A stretch of 64,000 bases of DNA from Metarhizium brunneum (GCF_013426205.1 NC_089423.1:3162001-3226000); one strand, 5' to 3'; shown: positions 12,601 through 24,619, counted from the stretch's first letter. The notes: a model not told the origin generated them from the sequence alone. Numbers and translations are program-made.

Positions 12601-13917
12601 ATGCCGCGACTGCTTAACCGCAGCCGCCCGTCTGGCGTAGACTCCTCCCCTGCCAGAACCAGTTCGTCTACATCGCTACCCCGGTACCAACCGCCCTCAT
12701 GCCCGCTCAACGACCGTGCCCGACGTGCACTGGGTGAGCTATCGGACAATCGCGGCACTCAACATTACGAATCTCACTTGAAAGACTCGGCGCGCCACCT
12801 TGGCCTCAGCGTTGGCGACCTCCATGAACGGCTACGGGCGCAACACGACCGGCTGCAGCTGCTGCAGGAGCGACGGGAACAAAAGGGCACGAACAAGACG
12901 CCCGAGGAAGAACGCCTAGAGGCACACCTTGTCGAGCTGGAAAGGGAGGTCGACGAACTTACCCACGAATCCGAGCAATCAATACGGGATGTAATCGACC
13001 GCCGAGCCGGGATAGAGGACCAATCCGCTCTCTTGGGAGATTTGTATACCACTGCCGCGACGGCCATAGCTCCCAACACTGCAGAGACCCGCGCGCGCAG
13101 GGGCGTAAAACAAGAGCCAGCACGCGACGAAGAGCAAGACCCCGAACAGCAACAAGGCGAAGAACCCGTCGCCAGCACCCTCGAAGCCTTCCGCAAAGGC
13201 CGAGCCACCAAACAAGCCGAATACGAACAGCTCACACCCTATCAACGATACGGCGTCAACAACGACTACGCCGGCTTCAAAAAGATCTGGCACGATGCTG
13301 CATCCGGCGAAGACGGACCCCCTCTGCCCGATGCTTCGCGGTGGTTCCGCTCCGATGGAAGGCCCGTCATGACTCGTCCAGGAGCAACCACTCGCCGTAG
13401 CACAATCGGTCCAGCTGGCGATGACGACGATATCGCCGTTGCGAGGGAGGTGCTCAGTCTGAACTGTCCGCTCACCCTGCGACAAATGGAGGAGCCGTAC
13501 AGCAACGTCAAGTGCAAGCATACATTTGAGAAGTCGGGTATTTTGGGCTACTTGCCTGCACGAGGGGAAGTTCAGTGTCCGCAGACAGGATGTTCTCAGG
13601 TAAGCATGACCAAACCCGTCCTTTCATTTTCTCTCCTTTTGCGCTCCTCCCGGTCCTTGTTCCTGTTTCCAAAAAGAAAAAAAATAAGAGTATACCACTA
13701 ACTCTTGGCTCAGAAATTTTCCAAGTCCAGATTCCAGCAGGAATTCTATCTCGACGAAGCTATTCTGCGGCGTATCCAGCGTGTCAAGCAGACTCAGCGC
13801 ACGCGCGATGATATGGACGTCGACGACGACGAGGATGCTGCTGGCGGGGATGCCTCCCTGGTGTTTGAAGAGGAAAGAAGGGTGCCTGGGAGAATACCCA
13901 AGAAGGAGAGGACATAA
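12601..13917 (+). CDS. NSE2: E3 SUMO-protein ligase NSE2/MMS21 (SP-RING)
   Basis: Exons 12601-13599 and 13714-13917 join in phase 0 to give 400 residues. The protein is the SUMO ligase subunit of the SMC5/6 complex, which acts in recombination repair and replication-fork stability. The middle (about 80-160) is heptad-like and charged, as expected for the helical part that binds SMC5. The SP-RING lies near the end: CPLTLRQMEEPY, then KCKHTFEK, then VQCPQTGC, with zinc-ligand candidates Cys289, Cys305, His307 and Cys326, and Cys331 close by. The intron falls directly after this last motif. A short acidic tail (DMDVDDDEDAAGGD) follows. The open frame extends upstream of 12601, but the added residues are not family-like, so the ATG at 12601 is preferred. 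Confidence 0.9.
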
Positions 13918-14302
13918 AACCGCTTGCCTACATAAAATAGATGATGACGAGGAATGATACCCAGTTGAGATGATTTGGCTCTTTGTGTGAATGCCAGATA
14001 ACGAATTGCAATCCTACGGGATAACAGTGAAAAGTTGGGCGGTCGCCTTGGCTCACATGAGTAGTATCTGTGTCTTATATGACGTTATATTACGCGAGTA
14101 AGGATACTTTTCTACACGTCTAGACAATCCCATGATACTCTTCCAATGTACCTTATTTGTTTTTCAGAAGACCCTGCGCGCTGAAATTACCCAATATGCC
14201 ATGTCATCTGCATCGCAGGTTAAATAAAACAAGCCAATCCCTGTCCATTACTCTAGTTTACTATGGAAACAAATGTATTATAATCCAACGTCTGTGGAGT
14301 GT
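13918..14302. other. Convergent 3' spacer, NSE2 / carboxypeptidase
   Basis: About 385 bp between two gene ends, AT-rich, consistent with overlapping 3' UTRs. Nothing else recognised. Confidence 0.6.
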
Positions 14303-16389
14303 TCAAAAGAAAAATTGTACGCCTTGTATAACCCAGAAGCTTGAAATCATAATCCAAAGCATGCCAGAGGCCAATAAACGAGCTGCGCTTCCACTATCGG
14401 GCACTTTCGTAGCCGTAAACACACCTGTCAAAGGCATGGTTGTACTGGTCGGTTGCCCGGATGTAGACGATGGAGGTTGAGTGGTGGCCAATGGCCAGTC
14501 GGCTGATTTGCTGTACAGAATGCCGTTGATGACTGTACCGTTGCCTCCGAAAGCAAGATCTTGGGCATCGTAGTCGCATGTACTTGCAAATGCACGGATG
14601 TAACATGTTGTCGAAGGCATTGCCGGCAGCTTTTCATCATGAGAAGCTACGTTGGGTCCCGTGGTGTTGAAAGAGGAGAGGGAGATGGTCTCCCCGGTAG
14701 ATACTGATGTACCCATCATGATGCGTGCAAATACTTGGAATGCTGTCTCGGGTTGATACCATGCTACGGAGTGTCCGGCTTGATAAATGCGACTAAATGA
14801 TAAGTTGCCGTACTGACGAACAAGGCCGCCGATGTACGAGTCGTTGACAATAATAGGAGCGTAACCAGCCGCAGGAAACCCCGTGGCATAATTAGGTCCG
14901 GTTTGGTTTGCAACAGCGAGAGACACAGCTTGTCCGCCGAGCCAGTTGCAAATGTAGTCTCGGTCGCCGTACATGAGGCCAATACGGACACCTTGGTTTA
15001 AGAGATCCGCCAACCGTTTAATGTTACCGCCTCTTGCCAAGTCGCCGGTGTCCTGGAATGCCTGGAACACTGCATTGCTTGTCATGGTGTAGTTGATGGG
15101 AGAGCCAATGGCTTGGAGTATATGGCCCTGGTTGACGTAGTCGAGAAATCGCAAAGGCGGATAAGGATCCCGAGAAGGGGCAGCAAGATCGTACACGCTG
15201 CGGCCACTGTTGCTATATGGTTCCTGGAGAGCAAAGCATGCTGTATTTGCGGCATCGCATAATCGATTCGCTTCGGGCTGGTTTCCCTGCCCAGCTGGAT
15301 CCTGGGCCATGGCCACGGCCGCGCATTGTTGAACCTTGTCTTTACAGCCACCTGGAGCACTGAATCTGCGACCGTAATACGCTGCTGCCTCGTCTGACAA
15401 AGCCTTGTATTTGTATGTGTTGTCGTTGGCAAAGATGGGATAGAAGGGGACTTGAACCTCCTGATCAATGCAGCCATTCACAATACCCAGAGAACTAAGA
15501 CGGACCTCTAGCGTCGAATTGGCATCCAACTGCCCGTTAGTTCGCTTCTGATTTTGCATCTCCCATTGCTCTGCAAATATTGGCCCGTATCTTCCGCCGT
15601 AGCTCTCGGCAAAGAGATTGACAGCTATTGAACTATTGGGCTGAGGCTGGTACTGGGGAAATGTGGTGAGGAAGCCTTGGATCAAGTGCCATACACCGAT
15701 GGCTGCAGTCTGCGTCGTATTGGCTGTAGTGCTTTTGTTCATTGTGCTGAAGGTGCCGTTCATGTAGGTCCATGATGGGAGGGAATTATTTTTTCCCTGG
15801 ATAGGTGGCTGATGCATGCTTTCATTAGGAAGGACCAGAGTTCCATTGGTTGGTGTATCGTATGAAAAGCCAACTTGGTTGGGCTGGTGATTTTTTTTAA
15901 GAACGTCAGAATGTTATTTGCTACTCAGGCATTGCGGAAAAGATGTTGGTAGAAACGAACCTGATCAATGAAGAGCATATTGGAAGCTCGATCCCAGCCC
16001 CATTCCCGAGCAATCGTGTCATATTTGTCGATGCCCTTCTCAATAACTTCACATGGCCCGTTTCCAGCAAAAAAACCAAACATGGAACTCGAACCAGGTC
16101 CCCCGTTGAGCCATATGGTTAAGCTGTCGGTGTGTTGACGGCCTTGGACAAACCAAAAGAAGAGATTTGTCGACTGCTCCCCGGGCACATGCACCCAACC
16201 TGTATACTGTTTCTGCTGGCCGAAAGCAGTGTTGCATGCGCCCCGTGGCTCCTTGTATGAGATGGTGATGCTACTGTCGGCAGGCGACCTTGCTACGGTC
16301 AAATTGAGTGAATCGAGGTCTGAGACGGGGAATTGGGCCACAGACTGCGAGGCCAAGGCTGCCAATAAGGCCGCGAGCCGTACAATCAT
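14303..16389 (-). CDS. Secreted serine carboxypeptidase (peptidase family S10)
   Basis: On the minus strand exons 16389-15961 and 15883-14303 give 669 residues. The enzyme removes C-terminal amino acids from peptides at acidic pH. Residues 1-18 are a signal peptide ending SQSVA. The family motifs are NGGPGSSSMFGFF, MLFIDQ|PNQVGFSYD across the intron, ESYGGRYGP (catalytic Ser237), GDRDYICNWLGG (Asp about 452) and QAGHSVAWYQ (His514). Many N-glycosylation sequons are present. The last 80 residues are Ser/Thr/Pro-rich and then strongly hydrophobic (LLASGMLWIMISSFWVIQG), which suggests a GPI-anchor signal or a membrane tail. The mature enzyme therefore probably sits at the plasma membrane or cell wall. 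At 669 residues it is longer than carboxypeptidase Y because of this tail. Confidence 0.92.
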
Positions 16390-17609
16390 CGTTCCAGAGC
16401 TTTGAGAGAGGGGAAGCTCCGTTTCCGCTGACTCAAATCATGTCACACGTGGTACTGGCGTCTATCTCCGACGCGCGGCCAATTCGAAAATGGCGTCGCA
16501 GGAGCAAGAAAGCGAGAGACTATGGATGGACGACAGATGACTCCAAAAGGGAAAAAAAAGGAAAGGAAAAAGGGAGCAGGGGATGGCCAAGGAACAAGAA
16601 GCGACAAAAAACAAAAGACAAGGAGATGGAGAAGGTCAGCCGTCAAACTCAGTTGGAGAGAGGTAACTCCAACTCCATGCTGAGATGCTGCTGAGGTCTC
16701 AAGTGCTGGTGCTTGAACTGCAAGACCGGATTCAGTTGGCAGGTTAGAAGGCAGAGCACCCGCCACGCTGATTCGCCCGGCGACAGACGATCCGCCCGCA
16801 TGTAATGACACCCGAAGCCAAGCTGAATTTTTAGAAGGTCAGGCAGGGGTGCCTAACGATTGAAACGGCCGCCACTAGGCGGTATACAGTGGGTGGATGT
16901 ACCAGTTGACATGTACTTAATTAGTCTGGTGTCCCAGAAACCGCCTGGCACATGCAGCCAACACTGGACATGGACGGCCCCGGCGCTGATGTTTCACAAT
17001 AGCGTCTTGCTTCAGTGAACGGTGGACACATGTACACCACTGTACTCCGTACATACTCCGTACTTCAGTATCAATTGATCAATTTCCCCGTACCTGAGTG
17101 CCCTTCAACTGGGTGCTCCATGTCATCATATGCATGACATTGTACACTCTATATGTGCAATTTCAAATTGCACATTGCACATGATGATATTCCAAATCTC
17201 GTTGCTAGACGCTACGCTCTTGGCCAGGACTTGTGGCTCCGACATGAGCCCAGGATATGTAAACTTTTGGTTATTGACCAAATATACGCCAGGCCTCTCC
17301 CGACTTGATACGCTCGCGACATCGGCAAGCTGCGCATTCACGGCTCGATGACTTGCACCAATCGCACCATCAAAATTACAGCCAACCATGCAGCATGTTT
17401 GAGGATTAATTTGCTTTTCGTATAGTACACTTGAGAGTACACAAAGTACACAGACGTGATGGTACACGCGGCCACATCCAGACACATCCAGCAGAGCTAG
17501 AATGTCAGAGCGTCCGCATTCCTCTGGTATATCGTTTCACTATTGTATGCCTTTGCAGCCCGACTGAGCTCCAACAAGACACATCAGAAAAACACACCTG
17601 GCCAGATGG
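16390..17609. other. Intergenic region with paired TACTCCGTA words
   Basis: About 1.2 kb upstream of the carboxypeptidase gene and downstream of COQ3. It holds a purine-rich stretch (about 16540-16640) and two TACTCCGTA nonamers 11 bp apart (17043-17051 and 17054-17062). No gene was recognised. Confidence 0.55.
17043..17062. repeat. Two copies of TACTCCGTA nonamer
   Basis: Exact nonamers at 17043-17051 and 17054-17062 in direct orientation, spaced by two bases. They belong to the dispersed intergenic word family described in the findings. Confidence 0.85.
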
Positions 17610-18539
17610 CTAGCCGTTCCTTCTCACAGCAAAAAAGTAATTGCCGACCTTCTCACCGCCGCGGACCTCTTTCCACCCGAGGCCCGGAACATACACAACG
17701 CCCATGACCCTAGGGCTATCCCATCCCTTGTCCAGGAAGAATCGTTGTAGCTCGTCCTCGTTGATGTACTTGTTCCAGTCATGCGTGCCCGGCGGCACAA
17801 TGCGCAAAAGGTGCTCCGCAACCAGGTTCGTCGTGAACCAGCTCACCCACGTCCTCGCAATGGTGCTCATGACCAGCCAGCCGCCGGGCTTCACAAACGG
17901 CCGGACTCGTTCCAAGAAGGGCCCTGGCTCGTCGACATGCTCAATAACTTCGAACAAACTGACAATGTCGTAGGCATCGCAGGGCTCCCGAGGCACCTGA
18001 AGGTCTTCAATGGAGCTCTGCTGGTAGAAGAGCTTGCCGCTCAGCGACGGGTCCTTCTTCGCGTGCGCCTTTGCAACGGCCAGGACGGACGGCGTAGGGT
18101 CAATGGCGGTGACTCGCTTCGTCGTAGCTAGTCGCGCGGCGCTTTCAGCAAAGATGCCGCCTCCGCATCCGATGTCGAGGTAGCTGAGGGATGCGTCTCG
18201 TAGCCTCGAGGCCTTTGTGTCGGGTTGGGACTGCAGGCAGGCTCGGATGAAGTCTTGTCGGACGGGATTCATCAGGTGAAGCAGACGGGATGACCCATGG
18301 GGATCCCACCATTCGGAGGCGAGGGAGTTGAAATGGGAGACTTCCTCAGGGTTGACGGACGAGAAGGTCGAGTGCCATTGTCGCGAATCGGGTCGGAAGG
18401 GTTTGCTTGATGGTTTGGCCCGCCGTTGGTTGTGCGTGTGTAGAGGTGCTGCAGCAGCTCTTGGCCTTGACAGTCCGAGGACGCCACGGGCCGCCCTCAA
18501 GGTTGTTGACATTGACAGTTGGGCCGGTGTTGCCGACAA
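17610..18539 (-). CDS. COQ3: Ubiquinone biosynthesis O-methyltransferase COQ3, mitochondrial
   Basis: A single uninterrupted frame of 309 residues. COQ3 performs both O-methylations of the ubiquinone ring using S-adenosylmethionine, on the matrix face of the inner mitochondrial membrane. The first 55 residues are rich in Arg, Ala and Ser with almost no acidic residues, as in a matrix-targeting presequence. The family start of the mature enzyme is EEVSHFNSLASEWWDPHG, followed by LLHLMNPVRQDFI. SAM motif I is YLDIGCGGGIFAE (residues about 120-132); the later motifs DIVSLFEVIEHVDEPGPFL and VKPGGWLVMSTIAR are clear. A second in-frame Met at residue 10 could be the true start. It is divergent from RIB3 across 1.3 kb. 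Confidence 0.95.
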   Translation of the reverse strand: MSATPAQLSMSTTLRAARGVLGLSRPRAAAAPLHTHNQRRAKPSSKPFRPDSRQWHSTFSSVNPEEVSHFNSLASEWWDPHGSSRLLHLMNPVRQDFIRACLQSQPDTKASRLRDASLSYLDIGCGGGIFAESAARLATTKRVTAIDPTPSVLAVAKAHAKKDPSLSGKLFYQQSSIEDLQVPREPCDAYDIVSLFEVIEHVDEPGPFLERVRPFVKPGGWLVMSTIARTWVSWFTTNLVAEHLLRIVPPGTHDWNKYINEDELQRFFLDKGWDSPRVMGVVYVPGLGWKEVRGGEKVGNYFFAVRRNG

Positions 18540-19814
18540 ACAGGGCAGGCTGAGAGGAGGTGGTGAGCTTCAATTGAATGGCGCAACATTTCCTTCGGAG
18601 AATCCTCAGGGATTGAACCGAGACCCACTTTCCGCTGGAAGGCGCCTTCTAGAGAAGCCTACGTACTTAATCGGCGACGCATCACGCACGATTGATGGTG
18701 CAGAATACTCGGTGCTCGGTATTCTGCAGTGCGGGCAGTGACTGCGGTCGAATTCTGGTACAGAGAGTGTGACGTGAGTGCGAGATGGACGGCGACAAAG
18801 ATTGCCTCGCCATGGCCTGGTTATTCGCGGATCCTAATCGGAGGTGGCCTCGATGAGACAGATCCTCGGTCGACGGCCCCGGACGACAACGTGACATCCC
18901 CGCCGCGGCATGTTCGGCGGGCACACCGAGGCAGACTGGAGCAGCAGACATGGACGAGCCGAGCAGAGACTGGACGCTGCACAGTCATGGCCCGCCGGTG
19001 CTTACAGAGCAAGAGCCCCTCCATCCTTATGGGCAGAAGTTGCGACTCATGCCGCGCGCGCAACCTCAAACGGTTTGGTAAGCCGCACGTCAGCTTTTGT
19101 ATCGTGTACCATAGGGCCAGCGTCGCTACGCAGAAAGTGTCTGGAGCACAGCGGACAGTGCATGGCTTTTGTGCTCGTCAAGAAGACATCTGCAGCCGGG
19201 ACTGGAGGTTGACTCCCACCTCCAATGCCATTGCAAAGCCGTCGTAGGGGACAGCAAGGGCTGAAGCCGTGTGCCGTTCCGTGGATAAATTCCATTCACA
19301 TGTTCGAGTCAGCAATGTCGAGAGTACCAAGTACATGCAGTCCCCCCCGCCAGTCTAAACCAGAGTAATGGCACCAGCGCCATGGCCGAAAGTCATGGAA
19401 CATGTTAGCAGTTCAACGACATGGGCCGGTCACGGCCACCAAGCCATTGACATCGGACGCCGAGTTGGCCCGCAAAACCTTGTTCCAGTGGACCGGGTAG
19501 CATTTCACTGAATACATATGTATCTTGATGCCGAGTCTTCCCCCCAATTCCTCCGCGCCAGCCGCATCACCGTCAGTGTCCAGCGACGCGAGCAGAACAA
19601 AAAAAAACCTGACAAAAACCTCGCCGTTGCTCCTCCTCCTCAATTGCCATTACTCAGCGTCCCTCCAGCATTGACGATTCCGACTTTGGTAGCCTTGAAA
19701 ATCTGCGCTGAATCCTCCGTCACAAGCCGGACCACACGCAGTCCACCTCGACCAACATCACCCCACGATACCCTCACATCTCAAGAAAAAGAAATCATAA
19801 ACCCCGCCGCAAAC
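18540..19814. other. Divergent intergenic region, COQ3 / RIB3
   Basis: About 1.3 kb containing the promoters of COQ3 and RIB3. Open frames here lack domains. The last 150 bp before RIB3 are rich in C and A, as in fungal 5' leaders. Confidence 0.55.
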
Positions 19815-20598
19815 ATGCCTGCCTCCACGATACCCGCCAGCCAATTCGACTCCATCCCCGACACAATCGAGGCCTTCCGTACGCAACCATCCTTTTTGAT
19901 CCTAACCATGCCCTCCTCCGTCCACTCCAATCTTTGCTAACTGAGCACGCTCTCAAACAGGCCGAGGCGAATTCATCCTGGTGCTCGACGACCCCGGCCG
20001 CGAGAATGAGGCCGACCTAATCATCGCCGCCGAGGACGTCACCACCGAGCAAATGGCCTGGATGGTGCGCTACTCCTCCGGCCTCATCTGCGCCCCCATC
20101 ATGCCCTCGCGCGCCGACGCCCTGCAGCTGCCCGTCATGGTCTCAGCCAGCCAGGACGCCCGCGGCACCGCCTACACCATCTCCGTCGACGCCGCCCACG
20201 ACTCCGTCACCACGGGCATCAGCGCCCACGACCGCGCCCTCTGCTGCCGCTTCCTGGCCGACCCCAAGTCCACCGCGACGAGCTTCATCCGCCCCGGCCA
20301 CATCTTGCCCCTGCGCGCTGCCCCCGGCGGCGTCCGCCAGCGCGTCGGCCACACCGAGGCCGCCGTCGAGTTCTGCCGCCTGGCCGGCAAGAACCCGGCC
20401 GCCGCCATCGCCGAGCTCGTCGAGGACGGCGAGCCTACCCCCGGCCAGCCCATCATCACCCGCGCCGGCATGATGAGGGGCGAGGCCAACATTGCCTTTG
20501 CGAGAAAGTGGGGGTTGAAGGTCTGCACCATTGCCGATCTTGTTGAGCATGTTGAGAAGACTGAGGGCAAGCTCAAGCCCAAGCTGAATGGCGCATGA
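19815..20598 (+). CDS. RIB3: 3,4-dihydroxy-2-butanone 4-phosphate synthase
   Basis: Exons 19815-19878 and 19961-20598 join in phase 1 (acceptor CTCAAACAG, branch GCTAAC) to give 233 residues. The enzyme converts ribulose 5-phosphate into the four-carbon precursor of the riboflavin xylene ring plus formate. The conserved acidic loop DDPGRENEADLI directly follows the intron. SVDAAHDSVTTGISAHDRA and RPGHILPLRAAPGGVRQRVGHTEA, including the active-site His-Thr-Glu, are intact. It is a stand-alone enzyme, not the bifunctional bacterial RibBA, since no GTP cyclohydrolase II domain follows. Codon use is strongly GC-rich at third positions, suggesting good expression. Confidence 0.96.
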
Positions 20599-21194
20599 GA
20601 CAAGAGAACGAAAAAAGAAAACCCCCCTTTGCCCATGTTACAAAACGAGAATAAATAATACGAAAAAGACGAAGCCTTTCCAGAAACAATCCTGCCCCCA
20701 GAGAGAAAGTGGCAGACCAAAAACACGAATAAAACAGGAAAGAAGGCAAGAAATACGACGAGAAAACCGAGGGAGAGGGTTGGAGGGAGCATGCAAGCAG
20801 CCGTCGTGGCGTGGACAAGCGAAGCAAGCTCGTCGTATGATGCGGACAACACACCACCTGTTGGTTTGGCATTTGAATAACTGTATCTACCTAGGTACCT
20901 ACTCCTGTTGATGTACGGTATGGGTGTATTTTTGCTACGGGTATGCATATTTCGTCCTTTGATTTTGGCTACCTTTTGGGTAAGTAGGTGGTTTGCGGGA
21001 GCGACTGGTTGGTCTTGTATATACAATGCATAGACTTCAGGCATACTATCCAATTATTATTTTATTGTTCTGTGTGCAGGGAATTGATGGCATCACGAGC
21101 CTTGATGTGATGCTCTCTTAATCATCATACCCTCGCAAATGCTAGGCTTGTCAAGTCACTGTGGCCCCGTCAACTTCCACGCCAACCAACATGC
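20599..21194. other. Convergent 3' spacer with a TACCTAGGTA palindrome
   Basis: About 600 bp between RIB3 and the ataxin-10 homologue, holding both 3' UTRs. It is purine-rich in its first half and contains one exact TACCTAGGTA (20888-20897) followed by the overlapping variant GGTACCTACT. Confidence 0.6.
20888..20897. repeat. TACCTAGGTA palindrome
   Basis: Exact 10-bp palindrome, one of three in the window (see 26537 and 29795), all between genes. Confidence 0.8.
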
Positions 21195-24100
21195 CTACGC
21201 CATGAAATCATCCTCGATACTCCCCCTCGATGTAGCAGGCGCTGAATTCAAACTCATCCCCGCCACTCTCTGCAGTAAATCCTTCTCGTAGGGCTCCACC
21301 TCCTCAACGACGCCTGCCCTCCCTACGGGCGGGGCCGTCCTCGACCGTACCTGCACTTTAATATCACCCTGAATACCATCCACTCTAAGTGTCGAGACGG
21401 CTGTCCCTGCCGGCGGAGGCTTCAAGTTCGGCTGCGGCGCCATGCTGACTAGCTCTCTGAAGAAATTGTTGGCTGCCTCACATCCATCTAGCAGCCATTT
21501 GAGACAGATTGTTACACGTTCCTTTGCAAACGGGTTATGGTCATCATACGCACAGCTATTAAGTAATGGTACGATGCCGTTGTATTTGACCATCTGGGAC
21601 TGAACCTGGCTATTTCCTGGGCTGGACTGCCCTGGGGGTGGCTGCAGGAGCGTGGCCAATATGGTGAAGATTTGGCCTTTGACGCAAGGCCAGGGGTACT
21701 TGTGAGCTTGCTCTTCCATGTCAGGTGGCGGCGGAGATGGCGGCAGAGATCCTGCTTCTGTTGCATACGGGCGCTCAACCATGGGGTTTGTAGTCGTATT
21801 TGGTGTGGGATAGGATACTGTGGATGGCGACGAAGATCCCGGTTTGGATGGCGAGCGTTTGGGGAGTTCGATCAACGGCTTTTTAGCTACACCGGCTTCG
21901 AGGCCACTCAGGATAGTGATGAGATCGTAGATGGCTTCCCATTCAATCAGTTTGGCACGCGTGTCCATCATTTCAGCCACAGTAGTGAGGAAGTCGAGGT
22001 ATTGCCCAAGGCCGTCCTTAGCACGTTCCATGTCCCAGGTATCGACGGGAAATTCGGCTGCATCACACTTGTCTTCACGAATTTGGGCCTGCAGGTGCAT
22101 CAGGGCAGCACATTCGGGAACAATGCGGCTGCGAAAGTAGCTGAAGAAAAAGTGGACGAGCTTGATATCCCGAGAATTATCTTTATCGTGCGAGGGGACA
22201 TCTCTGGCAGTGGTAGTGGAAGCGCTAGTGTTAGCAGCAGCCGGGTTGTTGTTACTGTTGTTGGCGGTGGTGTTGTTGTTCACTCTGGCTCGGAACATGT
22301 GGTTTACCAGCCGTAGCAGCACAGTTTGTGCTGGAGATATGATATCCTTGGGAATACGAAGCCAGTTCCAAGCGTACGGGATCAAGGCGCTGTGGTGAAG
22401 AGCCTCGACGATCTGAGTCGTGACTTGGAATATCAGCGACTGCTCATCCTTGTTCCAGACAGCGATGAAGACGAGGAGCTCTCGCAAAAGACACTTGCCG
22501 CAGTCGAGTGCCAAAAACATCCTGCATCTTGTCTTTTGCAAGTTTTCGCCAGCCCGGGTAAGACCAGACCCGGCGTTGTCCAGGATACACGACTTGACGA
22601 TCATGTGAAGGGCTTCAATCTGCTTTGGGTCCAGAATATTGGGTACTTCGGTGAGGAGACCGGTGAGTGGGCCATCGCCATACGACTCGTCGTCATCGGC
22701 ATCCTCATCGTCAATCATGTCGTCGGCGTAGTCGTGCACGTAATCATGGTCATGGTCATGTTCATGCTCGTGATCATGATCATGATGATGGTGGTGATGG
22801 TGATGGTGGTGGTGATGGTGATGCTCACACTCAGGATCATGGTCATGTTCATGTCCGTGGTCATGGTCATGATCATGGTCGCTGTGTTCACATCCATGTT
22901 CGTCGTCATGCTCATGTTCGTGCTCCTCATCTTCTTCATCGTCATGATGGTGGTGACACTCGTGGCATTCTGGGCAATGATGGCAGTGCTCATGGTCTGA
23001 AAGCTCATCGTCCGCCGCCTCCGGAGGTGGTGAGTGATCTCCCCTGTATGAATGAGCATACCGATGGATCAAATTCGTCTTGCAGTGTTCGGTTCTTGAT
23101 TGAGCAAGCTCCACAGACGGCATGCTGACCACCCATTGCTCGTAGTTGGGATCACGAGCACGTAACCACCAAGTATCTATTTCCCTAGATACACGCCCGT
23201 ACACCCTATCCTGTTCAAAGTTGTCCGTCTCATCGGGTTTCCAGACGGGATTCATCTTTTCATTGCTGTCCTCCAGGTCGCCAGGCATGTTGACTGAGTC
23301 TTCGGGGAGCCAGTTCCAAGCCAGTGGTCGAATAGGTGCCAAGTTACCTGGCGGCTTATCTGCGTGGTTCTGGGCGTAGTCCTTGAGAAGTTTTCTCGCA
23401 GCATCGCACATTCTTGAGTTGCGGTCGAGCCAATGCTGGACTTGTTGCTTAGCCACATCCGGCCGGAAGCCAGATCCGTCACCTAAGCCATCTTCATTAC
23501 CGCCAAAAGCGCCTTCATCTTCATCGAACAGTACGTCGAACCAGAATGACATTTTGTTGCGGTCGTGCTTGGCAGTCCAATTATGTGCTTGCTGAAGAGA
23601 CGTAACCAATAACTTTTTATCTGACAGCTAGAGTTCAGTGACAGTTCCAGAACACACTGGCCATGCCCAATGAGGACAGAAAGAGAGGGGACGACTCACA
23701 TAGTTCTGTAATATCAGCCAATTTTAACCTCTGCGTCTCATCCAAAATCTCCCCATCGTATCCCTTACTGGTGACATTTACGCACAGAATAATTGTCTGA
23801 TAGACCATCTGATCAAAATGTACAGCGGCGCAGATATCCTGAGGGACCTCTGGCTCTGCATTGACCAGCAAGTTCCTTGCAATGTGCATCAACTTGATCA
23901 AGGTTCCAAGATCCTCCTTGATAGACGCATGATTCATAACAATCAAGGCAGTGCTTTCTTGAGGACTCACGCCCCTGTCCGGGTCGTTCAAGCTGGACAG
24001 AGGTCCTACTGATCTGGTGGTTAGGCTAGGAATGGCAGCGGCAAATATTCTTGTGAGCCATATCCATATGGCGACATTCCGCGAGAGCGCCTCACTTTTG

Positions 24101-24374
24101 CAAAACCAGTCAGCCAGGGGAGTTTGAGTCATGACGAGAGTGGACGAAGGGCAAGGTATGCTTACCGGGCTGTCCTAAGCGTATGGGTCTTCTCGAGAGT
24201 CTTCGATATCATAGAGTTCACGCGAGCAGCTGTCTGAGGTCCCATGGGAGGGGACTGTGTGAAGTGGCCCTCGAGACAGATGAGAGCGGCGGAGAAGCAT
24301 CGTTCCTCAATAGACTCCCCGTTGTCCTCCCCTTTGCCGGGAGTCGGCCCGGCATAATCCGACAGCTGGGTCAT
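21195..24374 (-). CDS. Ataxin-10/Ctr86-domain protein with His/Asp-rich insert
   Basis: On the minus strand exons 24374-24166, 24094-23700 and 23620-21195 join in frame to give 1009 residues. The C-terminal part (MVKYNGIVPLLNSC, then DDHNPFAKERVTICLKWLLDG) matches the ataxin-10 domain of animal ATXN10 and yeast Ctr86, and the body looks like an armadillo-type helical solenoid. Function in fungi is poorly known; in animals ATXN10 acts in cytokinesis and neuron survival. Residues about 410-499 form a run of His, Asp, Glu and some Cys, including 14 consecutive His, that interrupts the fold. The chosen ATG has an almost ideal context (GGCCACCATGACC); an upstream in-frame ATG at 24506 is possible. 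At 1009 residues it is much longer than yeast Ctr86. The gene is divergent from the MTA phosphorylase gene. Confidence 0.75.
22728..22999 (-). repeat. His/Asp/Glu codon-repeat tract inside the ataxin-10 homologue
   Basis: Imperfect CAT/CAC and GAT/GAC/GAG codon repeats on the minus strand encode about 90 residues dominated by His alternating with Asp or Glu, flanked at the N side by CHHCPECHECHHHH. Both His codons and both Asp codons are mixed, so the protein sequence rather than simple DNA slippage seems to be maintained. Confidence 0.85.
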
Positions 24375-24610
24375 GGTGGCCGTGGGATATGCCAAGCTAA
24401 GTATATTTGCGGCAGGAACAGGCGCCAGTTGACGATGGACAAGACCAAAACCAGCAGGCACTTGCAACCTTGGTGTTTCCGGCGATGGGTGAAGGTCGAC
24501 GTGCATCCAAAAGTTTTGGTGGAGCCAGGCAAAAAAATATTATGGTGCTGTCGTGGTTGGTCAGCATCTTGAGAGTACCGAAGTACCTAGAGCACGTAGT
24601 AGGCACCAGG

Positions 24611-24619
24611 TACGGAGTA
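24611..24619. repeat. TACGGAGTA nonamer
   Basis: Exact copy of the dispersed intergenic word, embedded in a GTAC-rich context (GGTACGGAGTACCGTAC). Confidence 0.8.

Noticed and set aside
22326..23128. Plus-strand frames rich in Val/Met or Arg/His opposite the His-rich tract
   Set aside because: They are produced by the repetitive CAT/GAT codons of the minus-strand gene and have no domains or start context.
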